Source: Candidatus Parvarchaeota archaeon UBA446 (GTDB taxonomy: Archaea > Nanobdellota > Nanobdellia > Parvarchaeales > Parvarchaeaceae). From it: 64,000 nucleotides of DNA. Each line of letters opens with the position of its first letter. The stretch's first letter is position 1. The stretch spans positions 1-64,000 of the forward strand of contig DARG01000020.1 in the NCBI GenBank assembly GCA_002503215.1, in the 5' to 3' direction. The notes beneath the pieces are model-generated. The model saw only the letters and a list, made by a program, of their open reading frames with translations. It did not search any database and was not told where the DNA came from. The translations under genes and the position numbers were made by a program. Of the stretch, positions 8,546 through 17,019 are shown piece by piece.

Positions 8546-9367
8546 TTATTTTATCGAATTAAGTCTGGAATAATCATAAATAAAAAGTTCTGCATACCCT
8601 GCATATTGTCCAAAATAGTCTACAATTGCTTTTCTCTTATCCTTATAACTTTTATACTTTCCTGTTATATGGTTATAATAAAGAGATAATATCCTAAATA
8701 TCCAAACATCCATAGGAAATGAAGTAAGGTCATGCAACCCATATAATTTTATACAATCTAAGACCTTCTCCCCTACTCCGTCTATATCTAATAAATGCCT
8801 ACTTAGATCTTCTTTACCCATAGATTCGTCTAATTCATGAGAATGAAAATAACTCGCAGCGGAAAAAACAAACTTTGTCCTGAAACCTAATTTAAATTTT
8901 TTCAAAGTTTCATAGCCTTTTTCATATATCTCATCAAATGGTGGAAAGCTTTTTAGGCTTATCCCATTTATTTCGCCGCTTATTCCATAAAATTCTGACA
9001 TGTTCTGTATCCTTCTTAATATTAGATTAACATTAGATTGAATTGATAAGATAAACGAAAGAGTGGCTGGCCATAGCCCAGATTTCACAACCCTTAATGA
9101 ACCAGAATATGCTATAGCTCTATCAATAAAATCATCCTTGTCTATTTCTGCTTTTATTTCAGATATTTTATCATTTAATCCTAGTAGACTCTTTGCTTCG
9201 CTCTCTGATAATCCCAACAATTCTATTTTGTCCTGAGATTGCCTAATTGCTATAGGCTTATCAGTAAAAGAATACCAGTATTCGTCTTTTTTAAAAAAGG
9301 AGAATATCTGTCCTGAACTTAAAGTCCTTTCAAGTGAAAAGTCTTTAATCGCTATTATCATATACAA
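8546..9367 (-). CDS. ogg: 8-oxoguanine DNA glycosylase/AP lyase (OGG1 family)
   Basis: The protein has an OGG_N-like start (RTLSSGQIFSF, 14-24) and a helix-hairpin-helix-GPD domain. DIDGVGEKVLDC (194-205) carries catalytic Lys201 and FPMDVWI (217-223) carries catalytic Asp220. The 19-residue Lys-Asp spacing equals that of human OGG1 (K249/D268). It excises 8-oxoguanine paired with C and nicks the abasic site. Length (273) suits archaeal Ogg1. ATG codons at 1 and 3 are both possible starts. It converges with thiI, with 11 bases between stops. Confidence 0.93.
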   Translation of the reverse strand: MYMIIAIKDFSLERTLSSGQIFSFFKKDEYWYSFTDKPIAIRQSQDKIELLGLSESEAKSLLGLNDKISEIKAEIDKDDFIDRAIAYSGSLRVVKSGLWPATLSFILSIQSNVNLILRRIQNMSEFYGISGEINGISLKSFPPFDEIYEKGYETLKKFKLGFRTKFVFSAASYFHSHELDESMGKEDLSRHLLDIDGVGEKVLDCIKLYGLHDLTSFPMDVWIFRILSLYYNHITGKYKSYKDKRKAIVDYFGQYAGYAELFIYDYSRLNSIK

Positions 9368-9415
9368 TTAAAAATGATTACACTTATATTTAAGACTAAC
9401 AATATAATATGAGAT

Positions 9416-9500
9416 GCTGGGTTGGCTGAGCGGTTAAAGCGCTGGCCTTGAGAGCCAGTTGGGATTTTCCCTGCGTAGGTTCGAATCCTGCACCCAGCGA
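9416..9500 (+). tRNA. tRNA-Ser (anticodon TGA)
   Basis: A class II tRNA with acceptor stem GCTGGGT/ACCCAGC, anticodon stem CTGGC/GCCAG around loop CTTGAGA (anticodon TGA), a long variable arm and T-loop TTCGAAT. The discriminator base is G, as expected for Ser. No CCA is encoded, consistent with the CCA-adding enzyme at 34186. No intron. The ATTTA-rich stretch about 9381-9393 is a plausible TATA box. Confidence 0.95.
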
Positions 9501-9503
9501 TCG

Positions 9504-9521
9504 AGGGCATAAAAGCCCTCT
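9504..9521 (+). terminator. perfect 6-bp hairpin after tRNA-Ser
   Basis: GAGGGC and GCCCTC flank a six-base loop ATAAAA three bases past the tRNA end, followed by a T-rich stretch. It could end the tRNA transcript or protect its 3' end. Archaeal terminators are usually only T-runs, so the role is inferred. Confidence 0.45.
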
Positions 9522-9543
9522 TATATCTAATATAACTAAGTTC

Positions 9544-9651
9544 TTAAAAGTCTGGTGACTGCTTTGGATTAATTTTACTTCTTGTAAATCCGCCTGTATA
9601 TATTATTACATTTATTACAACCAATACAATACTTGAAATAAACAAAGTCAC
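9544..9651 (-). CDS. possible 35-residue single-membrane-segment protein
   Basis: From a GTG at 9651 the leftward frame encodes about 18 hydrophobic residues (TLFISSIVLVVINVIIY) followed by a polar tail ending SPDF and TAA. A basic KRQRN precedes the GTG in frame but no ATG start exists, and an in-frame stop lies just upstream. It lies downstream of the alkyltransferase gene in the 265-base gap 9501-9765. A membrane microprotein is possible; a chance frame is equally possible. Confidence 0.22.
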   Translation of the reverse strand: MTLFISSIVLVVINVIIYTGGFTRSKINPKQSPDF

Positions 9652-9765
9652 TGAATTCCTCTGCCTTTTTTACCTCTAGAAAAAATATTTTATTGATTTG
9701 ACTGTTGTAATAAGTTTTACTTGTTTACATATGCTTCCCATGATGCAAATTAAGATAAAATGTAA

Positions 9766-10080
9766 TCAACGGAAGCTGTAAAAGAACGCTTTATCAACTC
9801 TTCCGTTATTGACTTTAACCTCGTCTTCTAAAAGCTTCCTTGCTTTGATTTTAAGCGTGTCTCTATTATTTTTTCCTTTAATTGTATATCCTCCTAGATT
9901 TCCATCAGACCTTACAACTTTATAGCAAGGGAATTCGATAGGATGCTCATTTCTACTAAGAATTCTGCCTACTTGCCTTGGATTAATATTAAGCTTTCTT
10001 GCAATATCCCCATAAGTAGTTACCTTGCCTCGAGGAATTCTTTTTAATAGTAAATAAACTTCCTTCTCTTTAGATTTCAT
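9766..10080 (-). CDS. ogt: O6-alkylguanine-DNA alkyltransferase, catalytic domain only
   Basis: The 104-residue protein is the DNA-binding/active-site domain of methylguanine-DNA methyltransferases: winged-helix start (RIPRGKVTTYGDIARKL, 14-30), the RQVGRILSRN helix (35-44) and PCYKVVRSDGNLGGY (51-65). C52 is the alkyl-accepting cysteine. The usual PCHR histidine is Tyr here. The N-terminal domain of longer MGMTs is absent. The cysteine argues against a non-catalytic ATL protein. It overlaps the upstream RIO kinase gene by 11 bases. Confidence 0.88.
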   Translation of the reverse strand: MKSKEKEVYLLLKRIPRGKVTTYGDIARKLNINPRQVGRILSRNEHPIEFPCYKVVRSDGNLGGYTIKGKNNRDTLKIKARKLLEDEVKVNNGRVDKAFFYSFR

Positions 10081-10768
10081 TTTCTATACCTATCTCTTTA
10101 AAAATAACTTCTTTTTCTTTTAATTCTTTATATCCTAAAGAACGAAACCAATTATTTATATTGTCTATATCTCTAGAAAGAAAATCTTTTGTAAATATTG
10201 AAAGTTTCAATGACTGCGAGAAATCTATTATATATGGATTACCCCCATTATTTAATATATTATAGGGACTTAAATCTCCATGTATCATGTCGTTTCTTCC
10301 CATTTTTATAATAAATCCTATTATGCTAGTATACCACATCTCTACATCGAAAGACTTGTCTTTTATAGCGGGTTTAGAAGGAATTCCATCCTTTCCTACA
10401 AAATCCATCACTATAATGTTTTCATAGCACCTTATAGGTTCGGGAGAATTGACCCCTAGATTATGTGCTTTTGAAAGAAAATTATATTCAAACCTAGTCC
10501 AGTCGTTTATTCTTTTCATAAAACCACCGCTCTTTTTACCCCTAAGTTTTATATAAGCAGGTATTTTCTTAAAGGAATAGATATTGTGCCTATGCAATTT
10601 AACGGCCACTTTTCTATTATTAAAACTTTCACTATAAAAAACATATGATTCTTTTCCGGTACCAATTGGCCCTAAAAGTGTGCTTATATAACCATCTCCC
10701 TGTAATTTGTTTACGGCCCTAGAAGTTTCTTCGTCAAAAACGTGTAGAAAAACCTTACTTTTTGACAT
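10070..10768 (-). CDS. RIO-family serine kinase/ATPase (Rio1-like)
   Basis: The 232-residue RIO domain has the nucleotide loop [12 protein letters not shown] (33-44), Lys57 in VAVKLHR, the catalytic loop [10 protein letters not shown] (163-172; D165, N170) and the metal-binding YIIDFSQS (179-186; D182). The pattern is closer to Rio1 (HADLSEYNIL, IDVSQS) than Rio2, and no Rio2-type N-terminal winged helix is seen. RIO proteins act in late 40S/30S subunit maturation. It overlaps lonB by 14 bases upstream and the alkyltransferase by 11 bases downstream, forming a leftward operon. Confidence 0.88.
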   Translation of the reverse strand: MSKSKVFLHVFDEETSRAVNKLQGDGYISTLLGPIGTGKESYVFYSESFNNRKVAVKLHRHNIYSFKKIPAYIKLRGKKSGGFMKRINDWTRFEYNFLSKAHNLGVNSPEPIRCYENIIVMDFVGKDGIPSKPAIKDKSFDVEMWYTSIIGFIIKMGRNDMIHGDLSPYNILNNGGNPYIIDFSQSLKLSIFTKDFLSRDIDNINNWFRSLGYKELKEKEVIFKEIGIENEI

Positions 10769-12701
10769 AGTTTATTTTAAGGAGTTTCTTTATAGCATTC
10801 AAAAGTTTAGTTTTCTGTGTTCCTCCAACCATTGCATTTTCTATAACGTCCGCTATCGTGTTTGCAGATATTACCTTTATAGCCTTTGGATTTGAAAGAA
10901 CGAGATCATCGATGTTGGAGAGCGGTATTATTACCTCTTTTATTCCGGCATTTATAGCAGCCTCTACTTTAGCTGATACTCCCCCTACTGGTAGAACTTC
11001 ACCCCATATAGAAAGAGAACCGGTCATTGCTACCGACTGTTTTATGGGTATATTTGTAAGAGCTGACAGTATACTTATAGCGACGCTTACGCTTGCACTG
11101 TCTCCTTCTACACCAGAATAGGCCTGCAAAAATTGTATGTGTATATCATAATCAGAAAGTGGTTTATTGGAGTATAACTTTACAATTGCAGAAACATTTT
11201 TTACGGCTTCCTGCGCTATCTCACCAAGCTTACCCGTAGCTATTATTTCTCCTGAGCCTCTTCTCATACTTCTAGTTACTATAGCTTCTATTGGTAGCAT
11301 AAGTCCCGAATCTGAATTTTCTATAACTGCCAAACCATTAACCCTGCCTACTCTAGAACCGTTAACTTGTATTACATCATAATCTTTCTTTTCTTTTATG
11401 TATCTTGAAGCTATCTGTTGTTCGAATGAACCTGAATAATTCTTAGAATTTAGAACGTCGTCTCTTGTGACAACAGAATGCTTATTTTCTATTGCTATAT
11501 CCCCTGCTACTCTGATTATACCACCAAGTTCTCTTAATTTGAGCGTCAATGCTTCTTTTCTATTAGATTTTTTCTTAGCTTCATTTACTATCTCTATAAC
11601 GGCATCTTTTGAAAAAGGAGGTATTTTTTTATCCTTACTTACCTCCTGTGCTACAAATCTTGCAATTTTATCCCTATTCTCAATTGTATCTGGCATGGTG
11701 TCATTCATATATATCTCATAACCATAACCTCTTATTCTAGATCTAAGGGCAGGACTCATCTCTGTGAGTGTGTTTGGATTACCTGCTCCAACTAAAATAA
11801 AGTCACATGGTACTGGATTAGTCTTTACCATTGCTCCAGCACTTCTTTCGCTTCTACCAGTAATACTAAGTTTCTTCTCCTGCATTGCAGTAAGCAATTG
11901 TATCTGTGTCTCTGTATTTAGATTAGCTATCTCATCAATAAAAAGGACGCCTCCATTGGCCTTGTGAATGTCTCCAAGTACCACGCGTTCGTGTGCCGGA
12001 GTTCCCAACCCTCCAGACTGAAATGGATCGTGCTGTACGTCTCCAAGTAGAGCTCCTTCTTTTGAACCAGTTGAATCTATAAAGGGAGCATACTTCGCTC
12101 CGGAATTATCTAGCAGTAGCTTTGGAGCAGGTACATTAGTCTTTAAAGTTGTTCTACCCAATCTGTACATAAGAAGAACGAATAAGAAACCTATAAGCAT
12201 GGTTATTATAAACAATGTACCGGATAGCTGATTAGCCGCGGCAAGTATTGGATTTTTTTGTGCAGAAACGACTATACTAACAACATATGTCGCTATAAAG
12301 AAAGCTACTATAAAACCAAGAAATATTATCATACTGTTTCCGCCAGCTAATCCTGACATGTTTCTGGATTTGGCCTGTGTTACTATCCTCTTTCCTTCTC
12401 CAGCAGGTACAGATTTTATTATGGGCTCGTTTTCATCTTTTGGATTTGGAAAAGTTAATATATCTATTAGCTTTTCAGCAGGTAAAAGCTGAGATAGCGC
12501 TTGACCCAACATACTTTTACCGGTACCTGGTGAACCGACTAGAAGAACGTTTCTTCTTTGTATGGCTGCTTTTTTTATTATTGCTACAGCCTGATCCTGT
12601 CCTATAACCTGATCCACTATCTTTTGGGGTATCTTTATATCATCTGTAGTTTTAAACGAAATACTAAATGTATTATCCATGTTGTTATTACTCCTCATCA
12701 A
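10755..12701 (-). CDS. lonB: membrane-anchored archaeal Lon protease (LonB)
   Basis: The 648-residue protein has an AAA+ module with Walker A GSPGTGKS (56-63) and Walker B GGVLFIDE. Two membrane helices are inserted between the Walker motifs (about 123-145 and 158-179), the LonB hallmark. The C-terminal protease domain has the Ser-Lys dyad S535 (VEGDSASVS) and K578 (GVSAKVEAA), 43 residues apart as in E. coli Lon. It degrades damaged and membrane proteins at the inner face of the membrane. A GAGGAG lies 10 bases before the in-frame ATG at 12680 (residue 8), which may be the true start. It leads an operon with the RIO kinase and alkyltransferase genes. Confidence 0.96.
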   Translation of the reverse strand: MMRSNNNMDNTFSISFKTTDDIKIPQKIVDQVIGQDQAVAIIKKAAIQRRNVLLVGSPGTGKSMLGQALSQLLPAEKLIDILTFPNPKDENEPIIKSVPAGEGKRIVTQAKSRNMSGLAGGNSMIIFLGFIVAFFIATYVVSIVVSAQKNPILAAANQLSGTLFIITMLIGFLFVLLMYRLGRTTLKTNVPAPKLLLDNSGAKYAPFIDSTGSKEGALLGDVQHDPFQSGGLGTPAHERVVLGDIHKANGGVLFIDEIANLNTETQIQLLTAMQEKKLSITGRSERSAGAMVKTNPVPCDFILVGAGNPNTLTEMSPALRSRIRGYGYEIYMNDTMPDTIENRDKIARFVAQEVSKDKKIPPFSKDAVIEIVNEAKKKSNRKEALTLKLRELGGIIRVAGDIAIENKHSVVTRDDVLNSKNYSGSFEQQIASRYIKEKKDYDVIQVNGSRVGRVNGLAVIENSDSGLMLPIEAIVTRSMRRGSGEIIATGKLGEIAQEAVKNVSAIVKLYSNKPLSDYDIHIQFLQAYSGVEGDSASVSVAISILSALTNIPIKQSVAMTGSLSIWGEVLPVGGVSAKVEAAINAGIKEVIIPLSNIDDLVLSNPKAIKVISANTIADVIENAMVGGTQKTKLLNAIKKLLKINYVKK

Positions 12702-12734
12702 AACTTAAGATTAAGCACTTACATACTTAAAAAC

Positions 12735-13013
12735 TTATTCCTTTTGTGAAGTTTCCGTCTCAGATTGAGAGGTAACTATGTTTGATATTATGAATATATC
12801 TCCTATAGCTCTTACAAGGCTGTGCTGTATAATAGCCCCTCTTGCACCTTTTATCATCTTCGAAAGATTGGAAGAAGAACTTGCCTTTATTCTCCAGCTT
12901 ACTATCCTATTATCTTGTAATATCGCTTCGTCTATCTCCCCGAAATAAGTACCATTGTCGGTGTATACCTTTAATCCATAAGTCGAACCTATACTTTTCA
13001 ATTTCAAAGCCAT
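12735..13013 (-). CDS. PRC-barrel domain protein
   Basis: The 92-residue protein begins with a PRC-barrel-like fold: a short strand pair SIGSTYGLKVYTDNGTYFG, then EIDEAILQDNRIVSWRIK and an RAIGDIFIIS strand near 70-77, ending in a polar Ser/Thr/Glu tail. Small archaeal PRC-barrel proteins act in RNA metabolism or, in haloarchaea, in cell division (CdpB proteins); which applies here cannot be told. It has an AT-rich upstream region with a likely TATA box (CTATTTAAG, leftward, about 13030-13040). lonB follows 33 bases downstream. Confidence 0.7.
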   Translation of the reverse strand: MALKLKSIGSTYGLKVYTDNGTYFGEIDEAILQDNRIVSWRIKASSSSNLSKMIKGARGAIIQHSLVRAIGDIFIISNIVTSQSETETSQKE

Positions 13014-13063
13014 AACTAAAATTGTATCTTTTAGCTTAAATAGTTTAACAAAAAGAAAGCTTT

Positions 13064-15115
13064 TTAAACGAAAATTTTGAAGTCCGTTGCAAATAATCGG
13101 TCATTAAATAATACTATTGGATTTAAATCCAAATCTTTTACCGTTTTGTTAGCATTCATGAATTTATCTAATTTAAGCAAGTAAGATATCAGCTCATTAA
13201 AGACTGATTGAGAAGTGGCTTGCTGGAGTATATCACCTAATTTTGATGATTTTAATTCGTCTATATCTTGGTCTGAGATAGGAGAAAGCAAGAATGTCGT
13301 GTCATTTATTTCATTTGCAAATATCCCTCCTAAACCTATTGCAATCATTGGACCAAACTGTGGATCCCTATGAGCACCTACTAAAACTTCAACTTTGTTC
13401 TCTCCAAATTTATTTACATCCTCATACAAACCAAAAACTGGCTTACTTATACTTTGTTCTTTTGCAGACTTTGAAAGCTTATCAAATGCCTCTTTAAGCT
13501 CTTCATCGTTTTTTATCCCTATTATAACGGCTCCCACTTTTTCTTTATGTGAAATTAAATTCGATTCTATCTTTAGAACGCATGGATAACCTACAAAATC
13601 ACTAGCTTTTTTAAGATCTTTTTCTGAAGTCAACTTTATTCCTTTTGCACTTTTTATCCCTATGGAATCAAATATATTCTTTGCATCTATACCGAAGGTA
13701 TTGCTTGTTAATTTGAAGTCTTTGTATTTAGCTTTGTCTTTCGAAATAATTTTAAATGTCCTACCTCTATGTGAATAATAAGAATAGAGTCCGTATATCA
13801 TTGAAACGGCTTCATTTGGATATTGATAGATAGGCATATTCCTTTCTAAAATAAATCTTCTGGCCTTTTCGACTCTTGCACCTCCCAAAAATACTGACAG
13901 AAATGGTACGTTTGGATGTCTTTGATGAACTTCGAAAATCTGTTTTGCTGTTTCAAGCGGCTGTGACATCTCCTGCGGAGAAAATAATATTATTATTGGT
14001 TTATTTTGCTGAACTAATATTTCCAGAGTATCTCTATATCTTTCAGGAGTAGCATCACCTACCATATCTACAGGATTATGTATATTCGCTTCTTTTGGCA
14101 ATGCCTTTGCCAGTTCATTCAAAGTCTTATCATTGAATTTCGCTAACTTTAAACCAATTTTAGTTATATGGTCTGTAGTAACTACTCCGGCACCTCCGGC
14201 ATTAGTGACTATTATTACTTCATTAGAATTTATTACCATCTCCGCTGCATCTCTCATGAAATTGAACAAATCGTCTATATTATCGACAGATATGGCCCCT
14301 GCCCTTTCAAATGCAAGTTCGTAAGCTTTGTAATCTCCCGCCATTGAACCAGTGTGTGAGGAAACAGCGCCTGAAGTGGATTTAAATTTACCTCCTTTCA
14401 ATATTAGAAGAGGTTTTTCGCGTGAAAATTCCATGCTGGCCTTTAAAAAATCACTGCCATTATTCAGGCCCTCAAGATAAAGAGCAAGTACCTTCGTTTT
14501 CTCATCGGTTTTGAATGCTTCTATTATATCTGCTTCGCTTATATCCGTGGCATTACCAATGCTTATTATTTTACTAAAACCTATATCATTTGTGGATGCG
14601 TCATCTACTATTGCGCTAAGCAATGCTCCGCTCTGAGATATAAAACTTGCATTTCCTTTTATTACCTTTGAATTCGGATCTAAAAATGTAGCATTGAAAT
14701 TTGGGTCTGTATTTATTATACCTAAACAGTTTGGACCTATTATCCTTATTTTTGCTTTGGATAAAAACTTCTTTATAGCTTCCTCTTTCTTTGTACCGTC
14801 TCCCCCGATTTCATTGAACCCTGCACTTAATATTACTGCTAAAGGTATCTTTACCTTTTCGCATTCTTTAAGTATGTTTAGAACCATCTCCGCTGGCACT
14901 GCAATCACTGCTATATCTATTTTCTTCTTTACGCTTGCAACTGATTTGAAGGCTTTTAGTCCCTGCAACTCATCGACAAACGGGTTTATAGGAAATATTT
15001 CTCCTCTAAATGTTATTATAAGGTTCTTTAAAACTGCACTGCCAACTTTATTTGGATCTCTTGAAGCACCTATGACAGCAATACTTTGTGGCTCAAAGAA
15101 TCTTTTTATATCCAT
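13064..15115 (-). CDS. acd: ADP-forming acetyl/acyl-CoA synthetase, fused alpha-beta
   Basis: The enzyme makes ATP from acetyl-CoA (or another acyl-CoA), ADP and phosphate, the main energy-yielding acetate-forming step in many archaea. The alpha part has an N-terminal CoA-binding domain (SIAVIGASRDPNKVG, 11-25) and the phospho-histidine motif SSHTGSMAG with His254 (His257 in Pyrococcus). The beta part (about 465-683) is an ATP-grasp domain with VLKIESNLISHKEKVGAV. Fused subunits of 683 residues are common in archaea. With pyruvate kinase at 59813 it points to substrate-level phosphorylation. No ferredoxin oxidoreductase is visible in the window. Confidence 0.93.
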   Translation of the reverse strand: MDIKRFFEPQSIAVIGASRDPNKVGSAVLKNLIITFRGEIFPINPFVDELQGLKAFKSVASVKKKIDIAVIAVPAEMVLNILKECEKVKIPLAVILSAGFNEIGGDGTKKEEAIKKFLSKAKIRIIGPNCLGIINTDPNFNATFLDPNSKVIKGNASFISQSGALLSAIVDDASTNDIGFSKIISIGNATDISEADIIEAFKTDEKTKVLALYLEGLNNGSDFLKASMEFSREKPLLILKGGKFKSTSGAVSSHTGSMAGDYKAYELAFERAGAISVDNIDDLFNFMRDAAEMVINSNEVIIVTNAGGAGVVTTDHITKIGLKLAKFNDKTLNELAKALPKEANIHNPVDMVGDATPERYRDTLEILVQQNKPIIILFSPQEMSQPLETAKQIFEVHQRHPNVPFLSVFLGGARVEKARRFILERNMPIYQYPNEAVSMIYGLYSYYSHRGRTFKIISKDKAKYKDFKLTSNTFGIDAKNIFDSIGIKSAKGIKLTSEKDLKKASDFVGYPCVLKIESNLISHKEKVGAVIIGIKNDEELKEAFDKLSKSAKEQSISKPVFGLYEDVNKFGENKVEVLVGAHRDPQFGPMIAIGLGGIFANEINDTTFLLSPISDQDIDELKSSKLGDILQQATSQSVFNELISYLLKLDKFMNANKTVKDLDLNPIVLFNDRLFATDFKIFV

Positions 15116-15183
15116 CTTATTTTATGGTACTTATAAAATTTAAACGCTTATAAAAAGCATATTTTACTATTAAATAACTACTT

Positions 15184-15600
15184 TTATATAGTTATTTCTT
15201 CCCAATACACTTCTTTTTCTTGCACTGCCTTTTTTACGGCCAATTCGTTTTTATTTAAGGTTGCGTTGCCGGTTTTTATTTCTATAAATTTTATAGTTAT
15301 TTTACCTGTTTTATCCAAATCTGAAAGCCCTTCAAATTTTATATAATCTATAGGACTACCCAAAAATCTCAAATCAGAGAGATTACCCTCCTTTTCGTAC
15401 ATTATTGGATAAAGCTGCTCACTTATTTTACCTTTAAGTACAGGCCTTTGTATTTCAACGCTTTTATCAAGCGCTTTTTTCATCTCGTATTTTTCCCATT
15501 CTTCTATTTTTTTGTTTAATAAGTATCTTAACACAAAAAAAGAAGCTATTGAAACTATTACAATGCCAGTAATAACTCCGAAAAAAAAGTTATAAGCCAT
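15184..15600 (-). CDS. membrane-anchored Holliday-junction-resolvase-related endonuclease
   Basis: Residues 4-27 form a hydrophobic membrane anchor. The rest matches the endonuclease family related to archaeal Holliday junction resolvases (PF10107 type): RPVLKGKISEQLYP (52-65), RFLGSPIDYI (78-87), FIEIKTG (105-111) and AVKKAVQEKEVYWEE near the end. The PD-(D/E)xK residues are Asp85, Glu107 and Lys109, with Lys56/Lys58 upstream. The family's function is unproved; nuclease activity is inferred from the fold. The membrane anchor would place the domain at the cytoplasmic face of the membrane. tRNA-Met lies directly upstream. Confidence 0.82.
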   Translation of the reverse strand: MAYNFFFGVITGIVIVSIASFFVLRYLLNKKIEEWEKYEMKKALDKSVEIQRPVLKGKISEQLYPIMYEKEGNLSDLRFLGSPIDYIKFEGLSDLDKTGKITIKFIEIKTGNATLNKNELAVKKAVQEKEVYWEEITI

Positions 15601-15629
15601 ATAAAATTATAGTATTTCCGTAATAAATA

Positions 15630-15701
15630 TGTCGGGGATGGGATTTGAACCCATGACCTCCGCCTCATGAGGGCGGCGTACTACCGCTGTACTACCCCGA
15701 C
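15630..15701 (-). tRNA. tRNA-Met (anticodon CAT), probably elongator
   Basis: Acceptor GTCGGGG/CCCCGAC, anticodon stem CCGCC/GGCGG around loop CTCATGA, T-arm ATGGG TTCAAAT CCCAT, discriminator A, 72 bases, no CCA. The stem lacks the three G-C pairs of initiator tRNA, so it is elongator Met or the Ile2 tRNA that is read as Ile after C34 modification. The overall sequence looks more like elongator Met. Confidence 0.9.
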
Positions 15702-15739
15702 TAGTATAATTTTATTAACCAAACAAGGTATAATAATTT

Positions 15740-16228
15740 TTACCTCTTGTAACCTATATCCCTTAAAAACTTATGTCGCTTTTCTTTATCGGTTTCTTTT
15801 TCTACCCCTAAGGGCTTCTTTCCATCTATAACTCCAATTATAGCTCTTCCATCCATACCATCATCATATACTATAACCTTTAAAGGATTCGCTGTAGCTG
15901 CGTAAACATTTACTATTTCCATAACCTGCTTCAGCCTGTTAAGCACATTTATGGGATACGCATCTCTCAATATAACTACAAAAGAATGACCTGCGCCTAT
16001 TTTTTCAGCGAATTCAGAGCTTTTTTTGATCAAATCACCATCGTTTCCATCTGTTCTTATCAAACGATCGCCAGAGGCTTCATTAAAAGCTATACCGAAC
16101 TTTACACTGGGACAGGCAGTTATAATAGCTTCATAAATATCTTCTACGGTCTTTATGAAATGTGCCTGCCCGACTATTATATTCAAACTCTCTTTAAGTT
16201 CTAAATTGATTTCTTCTAATTTACCCAT
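15740..16228 (-). CDS. adenosine-specific kinase family protein (PF04008 type)
   Basis: The 162-residue protein follows the adenosine-specific kinase family along its length: VGQAHFIKTVEDIYEAI (19-35), FGIAFNEASGDRL, GHSFVVILRDAYPINVLNR, VYAATANPLKV and GVIDGKKPLGVE. The family is known from a crenarchaeal structure (PAE2307) with adenosine-binding and proposed kinase activity. Its physiological role is uncertain. It is a single leftward gene. The 203 bases upstream in plus coordinates (16229-16431) hold no gene that I can support. Confidence 0.88.
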   Translation of the reverse strand: MGKLEEINLELKESLNIIVGQAHFIKTVEDIYEAIITACPSVKFGIAFNEASGDRLIRTDGNDGDLIKKSSEFAEKIGAGHSFVVILRDAYPINVLNRLKQVMEIVNVYAATANPLKVIVYDDGMDGRAIIGVIDGKKPLGVEKETDKEKRHKFLRDIGYKR

Positions 16229-16431
16229 AGAATAATTTATTAAAGTATTAGTATTTATTTATTAAACCTAGGCAATATGGATTGATTTATAAGGGTACAT
16301 GCTCATATTTAAGAAAAAGAATCATTTACTTCTGCTATGAACGTTTTGAGATTACAAATAAAAGAGTAATATAACCTATATTTTAACTTATATTTTATAT
16401 TATTAAATTTTAAATTCTATTAAACACCTAG

Positions 16432-17007
16432 TTAACTTGTATTTAAATATTTAGAAGGGGCAAATTTCATAGTACTTAATATTAAATTAAATGCTGCGTT
16501 TGACACATTAATAAGACTTTGATTAAGGTTCTGCACAGCTACAGTGGTATAATAACCCGCTGGACCGGCAATTATTGCGACAATTTTACCTATTGGCAGT
16601 TTATCAGAAGATGCCTCTATTCCATTATAGCCATCAATTGAGATGTTATTTAAACTATAATGACTGACATTAAGCCCGTTTATAAATATAGACCTATAAT
16701 ATGAAATATTTTTATTACTAAGATTTTGAACTACCGTTATATAAATAGACTTATTATATTCGTAATACAATCTTGCAGAATTTTTATAGCTAGATATGAG
16801 TAAATTACTTGTATTTACAAGATAAAAGTCTTTTGTAAAATTAAATGATAATGTATTGCTAGAAAATATATTTAGACTATTCTCCTTATCCAAAATGCTT
16901 ATAGATTTTATCGATTTGTGAATAAAAAGAAAATGCTCTATAAAAAATACGGCTACTGCTATAATAATGATTGCTAAGATTATTGAAATAATTAAAATTT
17001 TTTCCAT
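16432..17007 (-). CDS. membrane-anchored extracellular protein, last gene of the surface operon
   Basis: No family recognised. An N-terminal hydrophobic helix (about 4-29) is followed by an external domain rich in Asn, Ser and Tyr with many N-x-S/T sequons, for example NTSN, NLSN and NISYY. The pattern is a type II-anchored surface protein. It starts 12 bases after the giant gene's stop on the same strand, so it is probably co-transcribed and may act with it. Confidence 0.75.
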   Translation of the reverse strand: MEKILIISIILAIIIIAVAVFFIEHFLFIHKSIKSISILDKENSLNIFSSNTLSFNFTKDFYLVNTSNLLISSYKNSARLYYEYNKSIYITVVQNLSNKNISYYRSIFINGLNVSHYSLNNISIDGYNGIEASSDKLPIGKIVAIIAGPAGYYTTVAVQNLNQSLINVSNAAFNLILSTMKFAPSKYLNTS

Positions 17008-17019
17008 ATTTTTATTTTA

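Noticed and set aside
9544-9651. Sec61-beta/SecG gene
   Set aside because: There is a single membrane segment, but the polar C-terminal tail after it and the lack of an ATG-led basic N-terminal domain do not fit Sec61-beta. It is kept only as a weak unknown frame.
10858-12749. Several rightward frames of 60-90 codons across lonB
   Set aside because: All are antisense to a well-supported gene with intact catalytic motifs and show no family features.
15630-15701. Initiator tRNA-Met
   Set aside because: The anticodon stem lacks the three consecutive G-C pairs of initiator tRNA, and the acceptor begins with a normal G-C pair.
16229-16431. Gene or RNA in the 203-base gap before the surface operon end
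   Set aside because: Only a 13-codon frame and AT-rich sequence are present; no C/D boxes or hairpins could be supported.
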